From Mangrovibacterium diazotrophicum (lineage in GTDB: Bacteria > Bacteroidota > Bacteroidia > Bacteroidales > Prolixibacteraceae), in assembly GCF_003610535.1 (NCBI RefSeq), contig NZ_RAPN01000001.1:3955320-4019319 (forward strand): a stretch of 64,000 bases of DNA, read 5' to 3'. Below the pieces are notes generated by a model. The model did no database searches, was not told the DNA's origin, and worked only from the letters and a program-made list of their open reading frames with translations. A program made the translations under genes and the position numbers. Position 1 is the first letter of the stretch. Every line of letters starts with the position of its first letter. Positions 17,949 through 27,300 of the stretch are shown here, in pieces.

Positions 17949-18833
17949 ATGAAGCGCTTCCCGTTCCGAGCACAGCTGTCAGCAATGCTGTTTCTGGTGT
18001 TTTCCAGTTTTTCCCTGTCATCATTCGGTCAAACAATCAACTTGCTCGACAAGGATTTGTCGCAGTGGGAAATGTACCAAAGCTACCGTTATCCGAACAA
18101 TTATAATGGAAGTCAGCCGGTGGATGAATCCGGAGAGCTCCTACCTTCGATCGGTTATAATAAAAATGTCGCCAACGTTTTCTCTGTGAACATAGAAAAT
18201 GGAGATCCCGTTTTGCGCATCAGCGGCGAAATTTACGGTTGCTTGTTTACCAAAAACGAATTCGAAAACTATCACCTGACATTGAAGGTGAAATGGGGAG
18301 TACAGAAATTTGAGCCCCGGTTGGATAAGCTGAAGGACTCGGGATTGCTCTACCACTCTCAAGGCGAATGTGGGGTCGATTACTGGCGTTCGTGGATGCT
18401 GTCGCAGGAATTTCAAATTATGGAAGGGCACATGGGCGACTATTGGGGAATCGCTAATTCGGCGATTGATGTGCGCGCGTTTTTACCTGAAGGGATGATG
18501 AATACTGTTGCTGATGTGTCTCAGGAATTTTTGCCAATTGGGCCCGGCAGCGGTCGCGATGGTTTTTGTTTGCGCTCCGCCAATTACGAAAGCGCACCGG
18601 GCGATTGGACAACGATCGAGCTGATTTGCTTTGGAGATAAAAGCATACACCTGGTGAATGGACATGTCGTGATGGTACTTCAAAACTCTCGTTTAGTTAA
18701 GGATGGGGAAAGTTCCCCGTTAACCAAAGGCAAGATTCAGTTGCAAAGTGAAGCGGCTGAAGTTTTTTTCAAGAATATTCAATTGGAGTCTATTTCGGAA
18801 ATACCTGCTACCTATTCTGTTTATTTTAAGTAG
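17949..18833 (+). CDS. secreted DUF1080 (3-keto-disaccharide hydrolase-like) protein
   Basis: A 294-residue secreted protein with signal peptide ending SSFG. The mature part is a single beta-sandwich (LamG/concanavalin-like) DUF1080 domain: NLLDKDLSQWEMY near the start, YHLTLKVKWG, then DSGLLYH (about 131-137) and QEFQIMEGHMGDYWG, and a final FFKNIQLESI. The family includes lectin-like carbohydrate-binding proteins and 3-keto-glycoside hydrolases; which applies here is open. Its last 13 bases overlap the end of the convergent acetyltransferase gene. The two palindromes just upstream suggest repression by a LacI-type or other dimeric regulator. Confidence 0.88.
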   Translation: MKRFPFRAQLSAMLFLVFSSFSLSSFGQTINLLDKDLSQWEMYQSYRYPNNYNGSQPVDESGELLPSIGYNKNVANVFSVNIENGDPVLRISGEIYGCLFTKNEFENYHLTLKVKWGVQKFEPRLDKLKDSGLLYHSQGECGVDYWRSWMLSQEFQIMEGHMGDYWGIANSAIDVRAFLPEGMMNTVADVSQEFLPIGPGSGRDGFCLRSANYESAPGDWTTIELICFGDKSIHLVNGHVVMVLQNSRLVKDGESSPLTKGKIQLQSEAAEVFFKNIQLESISEIPATYSVYFK

Positions 18834-19414
18834 TAACGCATAATCCACCGTTTTCCGCCCTCTCCGACTTTTTCAAATCCCAATCGTTCGAACACCTGCG
18901 GAACCCCACTGTAGATGGATGACGAGGAAACTCTTCCGTCTTCAGTTACGGTTGGATAGGCTTCGACGATACTGCCGCCTTTTTCTTTTACAAATGAAAG
19001 AGCTGCTTTTACCAATTTGCCGGCCAATCCCATTCCCCGGAAATTACGGTTAATGAAAAAGCAGGTAATTGACCACACCGGTTGCTCATCAATCGGTTTC
19101 AGGGTGCGTGAATTTTGCAGTCGCTTGTAATTGGAACGCGGAGCGACAGCAATCCAGCCGCAAACCTCGCCTTGCGGCGAAAACGCTAAAAGTCCAAGAT
19201 CTGTGTCATCCAATACCAGTTGCATCATCGCTTTCCGGTTATTTTGTCCGCGACCTTCGCTGTATTCCTTTGTGTTTTGCTTCCACCACATACACCAGCA
19301 ACCGTCGCAGGCACCATTGGGGGCAAACAGTTGTGCGAACGCGGGCCACGTTTCTTTTTGCAACGGGCGAAAAAAGTATCCGTCAATGTGATATTCCATC
19401 ATTTGGGCGTTCAT
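18821..19414 (-). CDS. GNAT-family N-acetyltransferase
   Basis: A 197-residue acetyltransferase. The acetyl-CoA loop is RNFRGMGLAGKLVKAA (about 123-138, the R/Q-x-x-G-x-G/A pattern), preceded by the strand VWSITCFFINR, with the C-terminal IYSGVPQVFERLGFEKVGE typical of the fold. A Cys/Trp-rich N-terminal stretch (GACDGCWCMWWKQ, about 33-45) marks the subgroup often annotated simply as GNAT acetyltransferase; the acceptor is unknown. Nearby in-frame Met codons at 19402 and 19399 are alternative starts. It is convergent with the DUF1080 gene and divergent from phnA across a 275-bp spacer with a phased repeat array. Confidence 0.85.
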   Translation of the reverse strand: MNAQMMEYHIDGYFFRPLQKETWPAFAQLFAPNGACDGCWCMWWKQNTKEYSEGRGQNNRKAMMQLVLDDTDLGLLAFSPQGEVCGWIAVAPRSNYKRLQNSRTLKPIDEQPVWSITCFFINRNFRGMGLAGKLVKAALSFVKEKGGSIVEAYPTVTEDGRVSSSSIYSGVPQVFERLGFEKVGEGGKRWIMRYYLK

Positions 19415-19446
19415 TTGTTCATGATTTGATTGATTTGTGTTTATTA

Positions 19447-19528
19447 GTCATTGAGTTGTCAATGATAGTCATTTCAAAGAAAGAACAACAAATGACCACA
19501 AAATGACAGGTGAATGACCATCAATGAC
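19447..19528. repeat. phased AATGAC/GTCATT repeat array
   Basis: AATGAC occurs at 19491, 19502, 19513 and 19523, spaced 11, 11 and 10 bp, that is one helical turn each. Upstream, the inverse GTCATT occurs at 19447 and 19468 (21 bp apart, two turns), with a near copy AATGAT at 19461. The rule-like spacing is that of OmpR/PhoB-type binding sites. It lies between the divergent acetyltransferase and phnA genes. Confidence 0.7.
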
Positions 19529-19587
19529 TTTCCCAAGAGAACAACATCGTAGGGTATTGAAAGTTTTGTTTGAATAATATTGCGGAG

Positions 19588-19603
19588 TCAGCAAACTTGC
19601 TGA
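19588..19603. promoter_or_regulatory. perfect palindrome in phnA promoter region
   Basis: TCAGCAA-AC-TTGCTGA, 7-bp arms with a 2-bp centre. It lies 24-39 bp upstream of the -7 element, where it would overlap the -33 position, which otherwise lacks a TTTG at the right distance. A dimeric regulator site is the simplest reading. Confidence 0.45.
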
Positions 19604-19626
19604 TTTTCAATTTACAGATAAAGGAT

Positions 19627-19634
19627 TAACTTTG
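19627..19634 (+). promoter_or_regulatory. -7 promoter element of phnA
   Basis: TAACTTTG fits TAnnTTTG. The predicted start of transcription near 19640 leaves a leader of about 50 bases before the ATG at 19690. Confidence 0.6.
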
Positions 19635-19689
19635 CGCCCTCAAAAAATAATTCGGCTGCACGTTCGGCCGACTAACCAAGAATCGACAA

Positions 19690-20247
19690 ATGAGTATTGA
19701 AAAAGCATTGAATGAACGCAGTGGTTCGGTTTGCGAACTTTGCGGAAATACAGAAGGGCTGACTGTTTATGCTCTTCCTCCGGTTACCGAAAACAACAGC
19801 GACAAATGTGTTTTGCTGTGTTCAACTTGTAACAGTCAGGTTGAAGAACCGGAAACAATGGATGCCGACCACTGGCGCTGTTTGAACGACAGTATGTGGA
19901 GCACAGTTCCGGCGGTACAGGTGTTGGCGTGGAGACTGCTGAACCAATTGAAACAGTTCGATCTGGTTGACATGCTTTACCTGGACGAGGAAACGCTGGC
20001 CTGGGCGAAATCAGGTTTGGCCGAAGACGAAGCGAAACATGTTGACAGCAATGGCGTGCGATTGGCAGGCGGCGACTCAGTGGTGCTGATCAAAGACCTT
20101 GTTGTGAAAGGTGCTGGTTTCACTGCAAAACGCGGTACTCCGGTTCGCAACATTTCGCTTGTAAAGGATAATGTGGAGCATATCGAAGGAAAGGTGAACG
20201 GTCAGCAAATTGTGATTCTCACCCAGTATGTGAAGAAAACGAACTAA
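19690..20247 (+). CDS. phnA: PhnA/YjdM-family zinc-ribbon protein
   Basis: A 185-residue protein with an N-terminal zinc ribbon (CELCG at 15-19 and CSTC at about 44-47) and the C-terminal PhnA SH3-like domain (LAGGDSVVLIKDLVVKGAGF, then RGTPVRNISLV and HIEGKVNGQQIVI). It is longer than E. coli YjdM (about 111 residues) because a helical segment (about 60-115) lies between the two parts. The name comes from its location near phosphonate genes in E. coli; a true phosphonate function has not been shown for the family. It stands alone here, with its own promoter and terminator. Confidence 0.9.
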   Translation: MSIEKALNERSGSVCELCGNTEGLTVYALPPVTENNSDKCVLLCSTCNSQVEEPETMDADHWRCLNDSMWSTVPAVQVLAWRLLNQLKQFDLVDMLYLDEETLAWAKSGLAEDEAKHVDSNGVRLAGGDSVVLIKDLVVKGAGFTAKRGTPVRNISLVKDNVEHIEGKVNGQQIVILTQYVKKTN

Positions 20248-20266
20248 GAGAATAAATCTGAATACA

Positions 20267-20308
20267 AAAAGGGATACACGATGATTGATAGTGTATCCCT
20301 TTTCTATT
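20267..20308. terminator. bidirectional terminator, phnA / protease
   Basis: 13-bp perfect stem AAAAGGGATACAC (20267-20279) with GTGTATCCCTTTT (20291-20303) and an 11-base loop. T-rich tails exist on both strands, so it can end both the phnA transcript and the convergent protease transcript. Confidence 0.85.
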
Positions 20309-20338
20309 TTTAAGCCGGCAGTAATGTGCCTTTTGTCC

Positions 20339-22891
20339 TTAGTTCGAAGTTGTACTTTTCGTATTTAGTTCGAGGGCGAGGCCAATACGATGATCCAAAT
20401 CGGCCAAATGAACTTTGCTGGCTTGGTCAAGCGAGCTCAGTTTTTGGTTGGTTTTAACCAAAGCTTGTATGGTTTTCAACTGATCCAACAGAATTCCTTT
20501 ACTGTCGTACAATGTTTTCGCTGATTGAGGCCCGGCTACCATTGGCTTGTTTTTGTCGTCTTTGGGTTTACCGCTATCGGTAATTTTTAAAATGAGTTGT
20601 TCAACAAATAGCTTTTGGAGTTGCTGACGGAAGAATGAAGCATTTTTGTGTTGATACAATTCCGTGAAGATTCCCTTGTCGAGATCACTCATAAATTCGA
20701 ACACCGAATAGCATTTCTGGTTGGCGTAATCGACCTCGGAACTCATCAGGTTACTGAGTTTTTTAGCATCCAACAATTGCTCGATTATCCCTTTCTGGAT
20801 TTTGGCCAGTTGCTCGCCGAAGGTCATCGGCACCTTTTCAAACAGCTCTGTGTGATTCAGCCAAACCGGAGTTTGGAACAACTGTTCGTTCAAAAAGGCT
20901 GTAGCCTGTTTTTGCTTGTCGTAAGGAGTTGGGGCAAAGGCTGGTTCTGGCATACCGGCTACCACGAAGGTGTGTTCAATTCCACCTATATTCTTCGCAA
21001 CATGGCCCATATAGCGGTTAAATTGGGCGATTAGTGCTTCGAAAATCTCCTGTGTGTTGCTGTAATCCTGTGCATCTTCGGTGGTCCATTCCAACAGGTT
21101 GTCGGCAATTCGTTGCAGGTTTTTAATACCGTATTCACTGGCGAGCATCGCATTATCTCCCAAGTCCTCATTCTGATCGCGCGGATCAAATTCTTCGCCT
21201 TGGGCTCCGTACCACAGGCGGTGATTCGTTGCTAAACTGTCGGTTACCACTTTGGCCAGGTAAGTTTGCTCCTCGTATTCGTCGTCGAATTGCGGATACC
21301 AGCGATATCCCCAATAAATGGCCCAGTTGTCGTAATCGCCGATGCGCGGGAACAGACCGCTGCGGCTGATGTTATCTTCGGGTTGTGCTACGTAGTTGAA
21401 TCGGGCATAATCCATGATCGAGGGTGTGTGTCCGTTTGCTTCCACCCAAGCTTTATCTCTCAGTTTCTCAACAGGAACAGTCGAACTGGAGCCGAAATTG
21501 TGCATTAGTCCGAGTGTGTGGCCTACTTCGTGCGACGAAACAAAGCGAATTAGTTCCCCCATCAGCTCATCGTCGAAAACGGCTTTTCGTGCCCCTGTAT
21601 CAACAGCGGCGGTTTGAATGAAATACCAGTCGCGCAAAAGCTTCATCACGTTGTGGTACCAGAAAATATGGCTTTCCATGATCTCTCCGGTTCTGGGGTC
21701 AGCAATGCTGGGACCCATCGCATTTTCAATTTCCGAAGGCCGGTAAACAATAGCTGAATAAGCTGCATTATCCAGGCTCCACGTACTATCTTCTTCTACA
21801 GTTGGCGCTTCGCGTGCATAAATGGCATTTTTAAACCCGGCTTTTTCGAACGCTTTTTGCCAGTCGTTGACCCCCTGAATCAAATAGGGAACCCATTTGG
21901 CAGGTGTTGCCGGATCGATGTAAAACACAATTGGTTTTTGCGGTTCAACCAGCTCGCCGCGTAAGTATTTCTCCCGGTCTTCGGGTTTCGGTTCCAATCG
22001 CCATCTTTTAGCCAGTTGGATGTTTTCTACCCCTTGCGGATTGGCGTTGAAATTGCGTTGTTTCAAACGGAAATAGCCAACACGTTCGTCAACTATGCGA
22101 GGTTGCATGGGTACTTCCGGGAGTAAAACCATCGATGAGTTTAGCTCGAGCGAGTAGTTGTTTGAAGTTTTGTTTTTACCGGCTTTGTAGGTTTTAAAAG
22201 CACGAATTTCCAGGTTGTTCTCGTAAGCATGAATGAATTTGACGTAGCTTTTCGAGTCTTCTTGTGCACCCATTCCTTCGTCTTCCTTTATTTTTTCGTT
22301 TTTGAAATAAAGAACGTCACTGTCGCTGTTCAAGAAGTCGGTGACTTCGATGACAACGCCCGAAGAATCGGGAGAGAATGCCTTGATGTTGAACGCCTCT
22401 GCAATGGCTTGCACGTTGTTCGATACAACACTTGCGTACATTGGTTTCGTGCTGTCGTTTTCATACTCCGTGTACGAAATACGTTTCAGGAAAACCTTGT
22501 TCAGGGAGCCTTTTTCAAATTGATAGACCGCTTCCCCGATATTGTCGCCGGCCAAACCCAGGAAGCCTCTGCGCATATCAGCCGATGCTTTGGCAATCCG
22601 GTTGACAACCAGAATCTCTTTGTTAAAGCTGCTATTGGGAATCTCGAAGAAGTATTTTCCCTCCTTTTCGTAGACATTGATGAAGCCTTTTTGACTTTTC
22701 ATGTCGGCTGTGATGACCTCGCTAAACGCTTTGATCGCATTCTCATCGGGTTTTTTCTTCTCTTCTGTTGGCTTTTCCTCTTGCTCCTGCTTCTTCGGAA
22801 GCGTCGTATTTCCTAACGTCTGCTTCGGATGTAATCCGAGCATCAACGATGCACCGATCGTGAAGAGTAGTACTAGTTTTCCGGTAGTCAT
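20339..22891 (-). CDS. secreted zinc metalloprotease (DUF5117/DUF4953 type)
   Basis: An 850-residue exported protein. A signal peptide (1 to about 27) is followed by a Glu/Lys-rich stretch (33-50), a DUF5118/DUF5117-like beta-rich region (about 55-320), and a zinc protease region. The metzincin motif HEVGHTLGLMH is complete, with zinc ligands His454, His458 and His464 and catalytic Glu455; a Met-turn candidate is SIMDYARFNYVAQ about 40 residues later. This combination is that of the large Bacteroidota zinc-dependent metalloproteases of unknown substrate. The C-terminal 200 residues are helical. The gene stands alone between two terminators. It is exported to the periplasm or beyond; no lipobox or sorting domain is seen. 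Confidence 0.9.
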   Translation of the reverse strand: MTTGKLVLLFTIGASLMLGLHPKQTLGNTTLPKKQEQEEKPTEEKKKPDENAIKAFSEVITADMKSQKGFINVYEKEGKYFFEIPNSSFNKEILVVNRIAKASADMRRGFLGLAGDNIGEAVYQFEKGSLNKVFLKRISYTEYENDSTKPMYASVVSNNVQAIAEAFNIKAFSPDSSGVVIEVTDFLNSDSDVLYFKNEKIKEDEGMGAQEDSKSYVKFIHAYENNLEIRAFKTYKAGKNKTSNNYSLELNSSMVLLPEVPMQPRIVDERVGYFRLKQRNFNANPQGVENIQLAKRWRLEPKPEDREKYLRGELVEPQKPIVFYIDPATPAKWVPYLIQGVNDWQKAFEKAGFKNAIYAREAPTVEEDSTWSLDNAAYSAIVYRPSEIENAMGPSIADPRTGEIMESHIFWYHNVMKLLRDWYFIQTAAVDTGARKAVFDDELMGELIRFVSSHEVGHTLGLMHNFGSSSTVPVEKLRDKAWVEANGHTPSIMDYARFNYVAQPEDNISRSGLFPRIGDYDNWAIYWGYRWYPQFDDEYEEQTYLAKVVTDSLATNHRLWYGAQGEEFDPRDQNEDLGDNAMLASEYGIKNLQRIADNLLEWTTEDAQDYSNTQEIFEALIAQFNRYMGHVAKNIGGIEHTFVVAGMPEPAFAPTPYDKQKQATAFLNEQLFQTPVWLNHTELFEKVPMTFGEQLAKIQKGIIEQLLDAKKLSNLMSSEVDYANQKCYSVFEFMSDLDKGIFTELYQHKNASFFRQQLQKLFVEQLILKITDSGKPKDDKNKPMVAGPQSAKTLYDSKGILLDQLKTIQALVKTNQKLSSLDQASKVHLADLDHRIGLALELNTKSTTSN

Positions 22892-22953
22892 TTTTGCGTT
22901 CTGTTTTGTATTTAAATTGATTGTGCTCTGTGAATGTTTTTCAATATAACACT

Positions 22954-22983
22954 AAAAAAGGACAGTTTCTGCAACTGTCCTTT
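22954..22983 (-). terminator. terminator of second SusC/SusD operon
   Basis: 11-bp perfect stem AAAGGACAGTT (22957-22967) with AACTGTCCTTT (22973-22983), 5-base loop. On the minus strand it is followed by six T. It lies 20 bp after the SusD stop codon. Confidence 0.85.
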
Positions 22984-23003
22984 AAGCTTCTCCGAAGAGT
23001 ATT

Positions 23004-24350
23004 TTAGTATCCAGGGTTTTGGTCTCCCGAACTGATGGAGCCGTTCGCGTCAATTTCGGATTGCGGAATCGGCCACAATTGATAATTACTGGTGAACGAG
23101 CTTTCGTCTTTGTTGGCAATCACGTCGTCAACAATTCCCAATCGCACGGCGTCATACCAGCGATGTCCTTCTCCGTAAAACTCAACTCTGCGTTCTTGTG
23201 CAATCAGGTCGATGTAGTTTGAAGAAGTCAGGTCGATATCTTCCATTCCGGCTCTTTCCCGCACTTCATTTACATAGCCGGTTGCTGTTGCCAGCTTGTC
23301 GCTACTTCCTTGCTGAGCCAGCGCTTCGGCATACAAGAGCAGAACATCGGCATAGCGGTATATGTACGGTTGGTCGGTACCGGTTGAGATGTCGCTGTAT
23401 TTGTTCAGATAGACGGCGCTCAACGAGGATGTTTGAGCCAGGATCTCCGAACGAGTACCTCCGTCTGAATCGAAAGCATCCAGTGATGTCTGGTTTGGTG
23501 CAGCCTCGCGGCGTCCGCCCAAGCTGGATGGGTAGAAGAAGAAAGCCAGGTAGTTTTTGTCGTCCGACGAATAGTTGATTCGTAGAATCGCTTCGTTGTT
23601 TGAGCCGGTTACGAACAAGTCAGCATAGTCGCTAACCAGGCTGTACTGGCCGATTACAGATTCCAACGCTGTTTGAGCGCTGGCATATTCTCCTTGGGTC
23701 AAATATATTTTTGCTTTCAACACTTTAACGGCATCATTCGAGAAATGGTAAATATCGCTATCGGCGATGTTACCATCAGCGTCGTTCAAGTCCGACAGAA
23801 TGTAGTCGTAAACATCGGATACACTTGAACGGGCATAATTGTATGCGCTTGCATTACTAGAAATCAATTCGGTCGGGATCGGCAATGCTCCCCAAAGTCG
23901 CACCAGGTCGAAATACAAAAAGGCGCGTAGTGCTTTTGCTTCAGCAATCACGGCTGTTTTTACCGAAGAAGAAACAGCGTCGTCTCCCAGGCCTTCCAGC
24001 GTAATGATAACAGCATTTGCCCGGTAGATTGTCGCGTAATAGTTGTTCCAGATTGTTTCCAGGTAGCTGTTATCGGCTGACAACAGGTTAACCACAAACT
24101 CATCGTACGACGTGTATGAGCCCGAGTGTGCAAATTCGTCGGCATACAAACCGGTCGTCATGTACGGGGCACCGTAGTAGAAAGTGGTTTGAAGCTCATC
24201 GTAAATACCGTCCAGCGCCAGCTGTGCCGATGCGTCGTCGGTAATGTAATCGTCGGAGCTGATTAATGTCGGGTTCGACAATTCCAGTTCATCATCGCAA
24301 CCGGTAAAGAAAAGCACCGAAATAAACAGGAGGTAATATATCTTTCTCAT
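23004..24350 (-). CDS. SusD/RagB-family outer membrane lipoprotein
   Basis: A SusD protein of about 448 residues that captures substrate at the cell surface for the SusC encoded just upstream. The signal MRKIYYLLFISVLFFTGC has a lipobox Cys. The TPR-like N-terminal part (LDGIYDELQTTFYYG, AEAKALRAFLYFDLVRLWGALP) and the C-terminal half (LLLYAEALAQQGSS, RRVEFYGEGHRWYDAVRLG, and the ending QNPGY) are classic RagB/SusD. ATG 24350 gives the better signal peptide; an alternative ATG at 24365 adds five residues (MKPEK) and is only 3 bp from the SusC stop. The two are clearly one operon ending in the terminator at 22954-22983. Confidence 0.95.
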   Translation of the reverse strand: MRKIYYLLFISVLFFTGCDDELELSNPTLISSDDYITDDASAQLALDGIYDELQTTFYYGAPYMTTGLYADEFAHSGSYTSYDEFVVNLLSADNSYLETIWNNYYATIYRANAVIITLEGLGDDAVSSSVKTAVIAEAKALRAFLYFDLVRLWGALPIPTELISSNASAYNYARSSVSDVYDYILSDLNDADGNIADSDIYHFSNDAVKVLKAKIYLTQGEYASAQTALESVIGQYSLVSDYADLFVTGSNNEAILRINYSSDDKNYLAFFFYPSSLGGRREAAPNQTSLDAFDSDGGTRSEILAQTSSLSAVYLNKYSDISTGTDQPYIYRYADVLLLYAEALAQQGSSDKLATATGYVNEVRERAGMEDIDLTSSNYIDLIAQERRVEFYGEGHRWYDAVRLGIVDDVIANKDESSFTSNYQLWPIPQSEIDANGSISSGDQNPGY

Positions 24351-24368
24351 CTTTTCAGGTTTCATGGG

Positions 24369-27300
24369 TTAAAAATTCACGTTAATTCCAAATTTGAAGG
24401 TCTTGGCACCACCTAGCGAAAGGAAGTCAGTTCCTTTTGTTACGGCTGCGTCACCCGAGTAGTTTACTTCAGGGTCAATACCGGAGTAGCCGGTAATCAT
24501 CAACAGGTTGTCTGCCGAGAAATAGAGACGAACATCGGCAACTCCGTTGAACACGCTGCTCGGAACCTGGTAGCCCAGGGTAACGTTTCTAAGTTTCAGG
24601 TACGAGCCATCTTCCACAAAGCGTGTTGCGTCCTTGTTATTGTATGAGCGGGTACTTGATTTTGGATGTGGCAGGCTGGCATCCGGATTTGATTCAGACC
24701 AGTAGTCCAGTTGATCTACAAATTTGTTGTACCAAACCGAAGAGGTTGAACCGGCATATTGCAAGGTTGAGTTGAACACATCGTTACCTTGTGAACCGGT
24801 AAACAGGAAGTCCAAGTCCCAGCTTTTGTATTTCAGCGAGTTTTTCAAGCTGTAGGTGAAATCGGGCCAGGGAGAACCACCAATAATGTAGTCATCGTCA
24901 TTAATCAGGCCGTCGCCGTTTTGGTCAACGTATTTCACGTCGCCGGCACCAACTCCGTAGTTCGAAGCGATGGCTTCAGGAACCTCGTCGTCGCTTTTAT
25001 AAATACCTTCCGATTGCAGAACGTAGAAGGCGCCCAATTCAACACCTTCTTCTACACGGCTGGCAAATCCGGTTGTGTAGGGCGAGTTACCGTCCAGCGA
25101 GACAACTTCATTTTTCAAGGTACTCAAACTGGCAATTGCCGTCCACGAGAAGTTCGATTGGCTGAAAATGTCGAAAGTCAACAGGATTTCATGCCCGGTG
25201 TTTTTCATCTCACCAACATTCTTGTAAATCTCCGTGTAACCGGTTGAACCTGGCAGTGGAACGTTCAGCAACATGTCTGAAGTTTTCTTATTGAAATAGT
25301 CGTACTCAACGCTGATTTTGTTGTCGAGCAGGTGAACCGAAAATCCAAGGTCGAGTTGCTTGGTGGTTTCCCATTTCAGGTCAACGTTCCCCAATTCAGT
25401 AATAGCGGTTCCCGAAGTACCGGCATATGGCGTACTCGAAACACCCGCTAAAGCCGTGTAAGGATCAATGGCCGAGTCGTTACCGGTCATACCATAAGAG
25501 GCTCTCAATTTGAAGAAGTTGATTGGTTTTACGTCAAACCAGCTTTCTTCTGACATTACGTAGCCGGCAGAAGCTGAAGGGAAGTAACCCCACTTGTGGC
25601 TTGGGCCGAATTTTGAAGAGCCATCCGCACGCATAGAAAGTTCAGCGATGTACTTGTTGAAGAGCTTACCGGTAACACGCGAAATAACCGAGTACAGGTT
25701 TGTTTTGGAATACGAGCCCAGTGCTTCGTCCAGTGTGGAACCTGAAGACACTTGCTTCAGTTCGGTTGATGGGAAGTTGGTGGTAGCTGCTCTTACGTAT
25801 TTGTAATATCTGCCGGTGTATTCTCCAGCCAAAAATCCACTGAAAGAAATGTCATCGTTGATGATTGGTTTGAAGGAGAAAGCTTGTGTTGTGGTAGTCC
25901 GGCGGATGGTTGAAACATCTTCGCGGGCATAACCATTTGACCCTGACCCTGACGAAGAATCTGACGGATCATATTCTTTTTCATCAGCCTGAAGGTTGTC
26001 CAAGCCATATTTTGAGCTAAATGTCAGCCAGTTGGTCAGGTCGTACTGGAACTCAGCATTCGTTAACAAACGAAGTGTTTTCAGTCCACCCTGGTTCTCC
26101 AATGCGTTTTGAACCGGGTTCGAGAATGTCCACACGTCTGATGTGTAGTCGCCGTTTTCGTCGTAAATATCGTTACCCGGCGCTTCCAGGATCGCGGTAC
26201 TCAATACACCGTAAATGTTGTTGTCGTTGTTAACCACAGCCTGGTTTTCGCTGGTTAGGGCGAATCCAACATTACTGCGGAACTTGTCGTTGAATTTTTG
26301 GTCCAGGTTTAAGCGGAAGTTTGAGCGTTTGTAATCCTGGCCAAGCAACATCCCTTTTTGGTTGAAGGATGAAGCACCAATGTAATATTTGGTGTTTTCA
26401 TCGCCACCGCTGATGCTTCCGGACAATTCGCTAACCGCAGCGTTGTCACGGTAAATCTTGTCTATGTAGTTGTCACCTTGATCGGCAACCGATGCGTAAA
26501 ACGAAGCCAATGTTTCATCCGTAGCTCCCCAAAGGCTTTCGTCGCCGGTTTGATAGTACGACCAGTAACCCGCGCCATAGGCTTCAGCATACGAATCGTC
26601 GCCATATTTCAGCCATTCGCCGTAGTTGGCGGTTTTGTATTTTTTGAGCGGGTTTTGAATACCGTAGTACGAGTTGATCGATATTTTCGCTTTTCCTTGC
26701 TTACCTCTCTTTGTGGTGATCAGAACAACACCGTTGGACGCACGGGATCCGTAGATGGCTGCAGAGGCAGCATCCTTTAGGATTTCGATACTGGCAATGT
26801 CTTCCGGGTTAATGCTTGAAAGTGCGTTGTTTTGTTGTCCTCCGTAGTTGTTCGACAAGGTTGACGAGGTTTCCACTGGCACACCGTCAACAATAAACAA
26901 GGGGTTGTTGGAACCATTCAATGAGGTCGCACCACGAATACGCATACTAACCTCGCCACCGGGAGCGCCCGAAACCTGAGAGATTTGCACCCCGGTTGTT
27001 GTACCTTGTAGCGCTCCTGACAGGTTCGCCACAGAAATCTTCTGCACGTCTTCAGCGTTTACGGAAGAAATCGCGGAGGTTACATCTCTTTTCGATTGTT
27101 CTCCGTAGCCCACAACAATCACTTCATTCAAACCCACGAGGCTTGGTTTCAGTGAAACGTTTATAGCGGTACCGGAAATTGCCACTTCCGCAGTTTCCAT
27201 ACCTACAAATGAGAATACGAGCGCGCTTGCGTCGTCTGGTGCCTTAATGGAATATTTCCCGTCGATATCGGTAATGGTACCGATGGTCGTACCTTTTACC

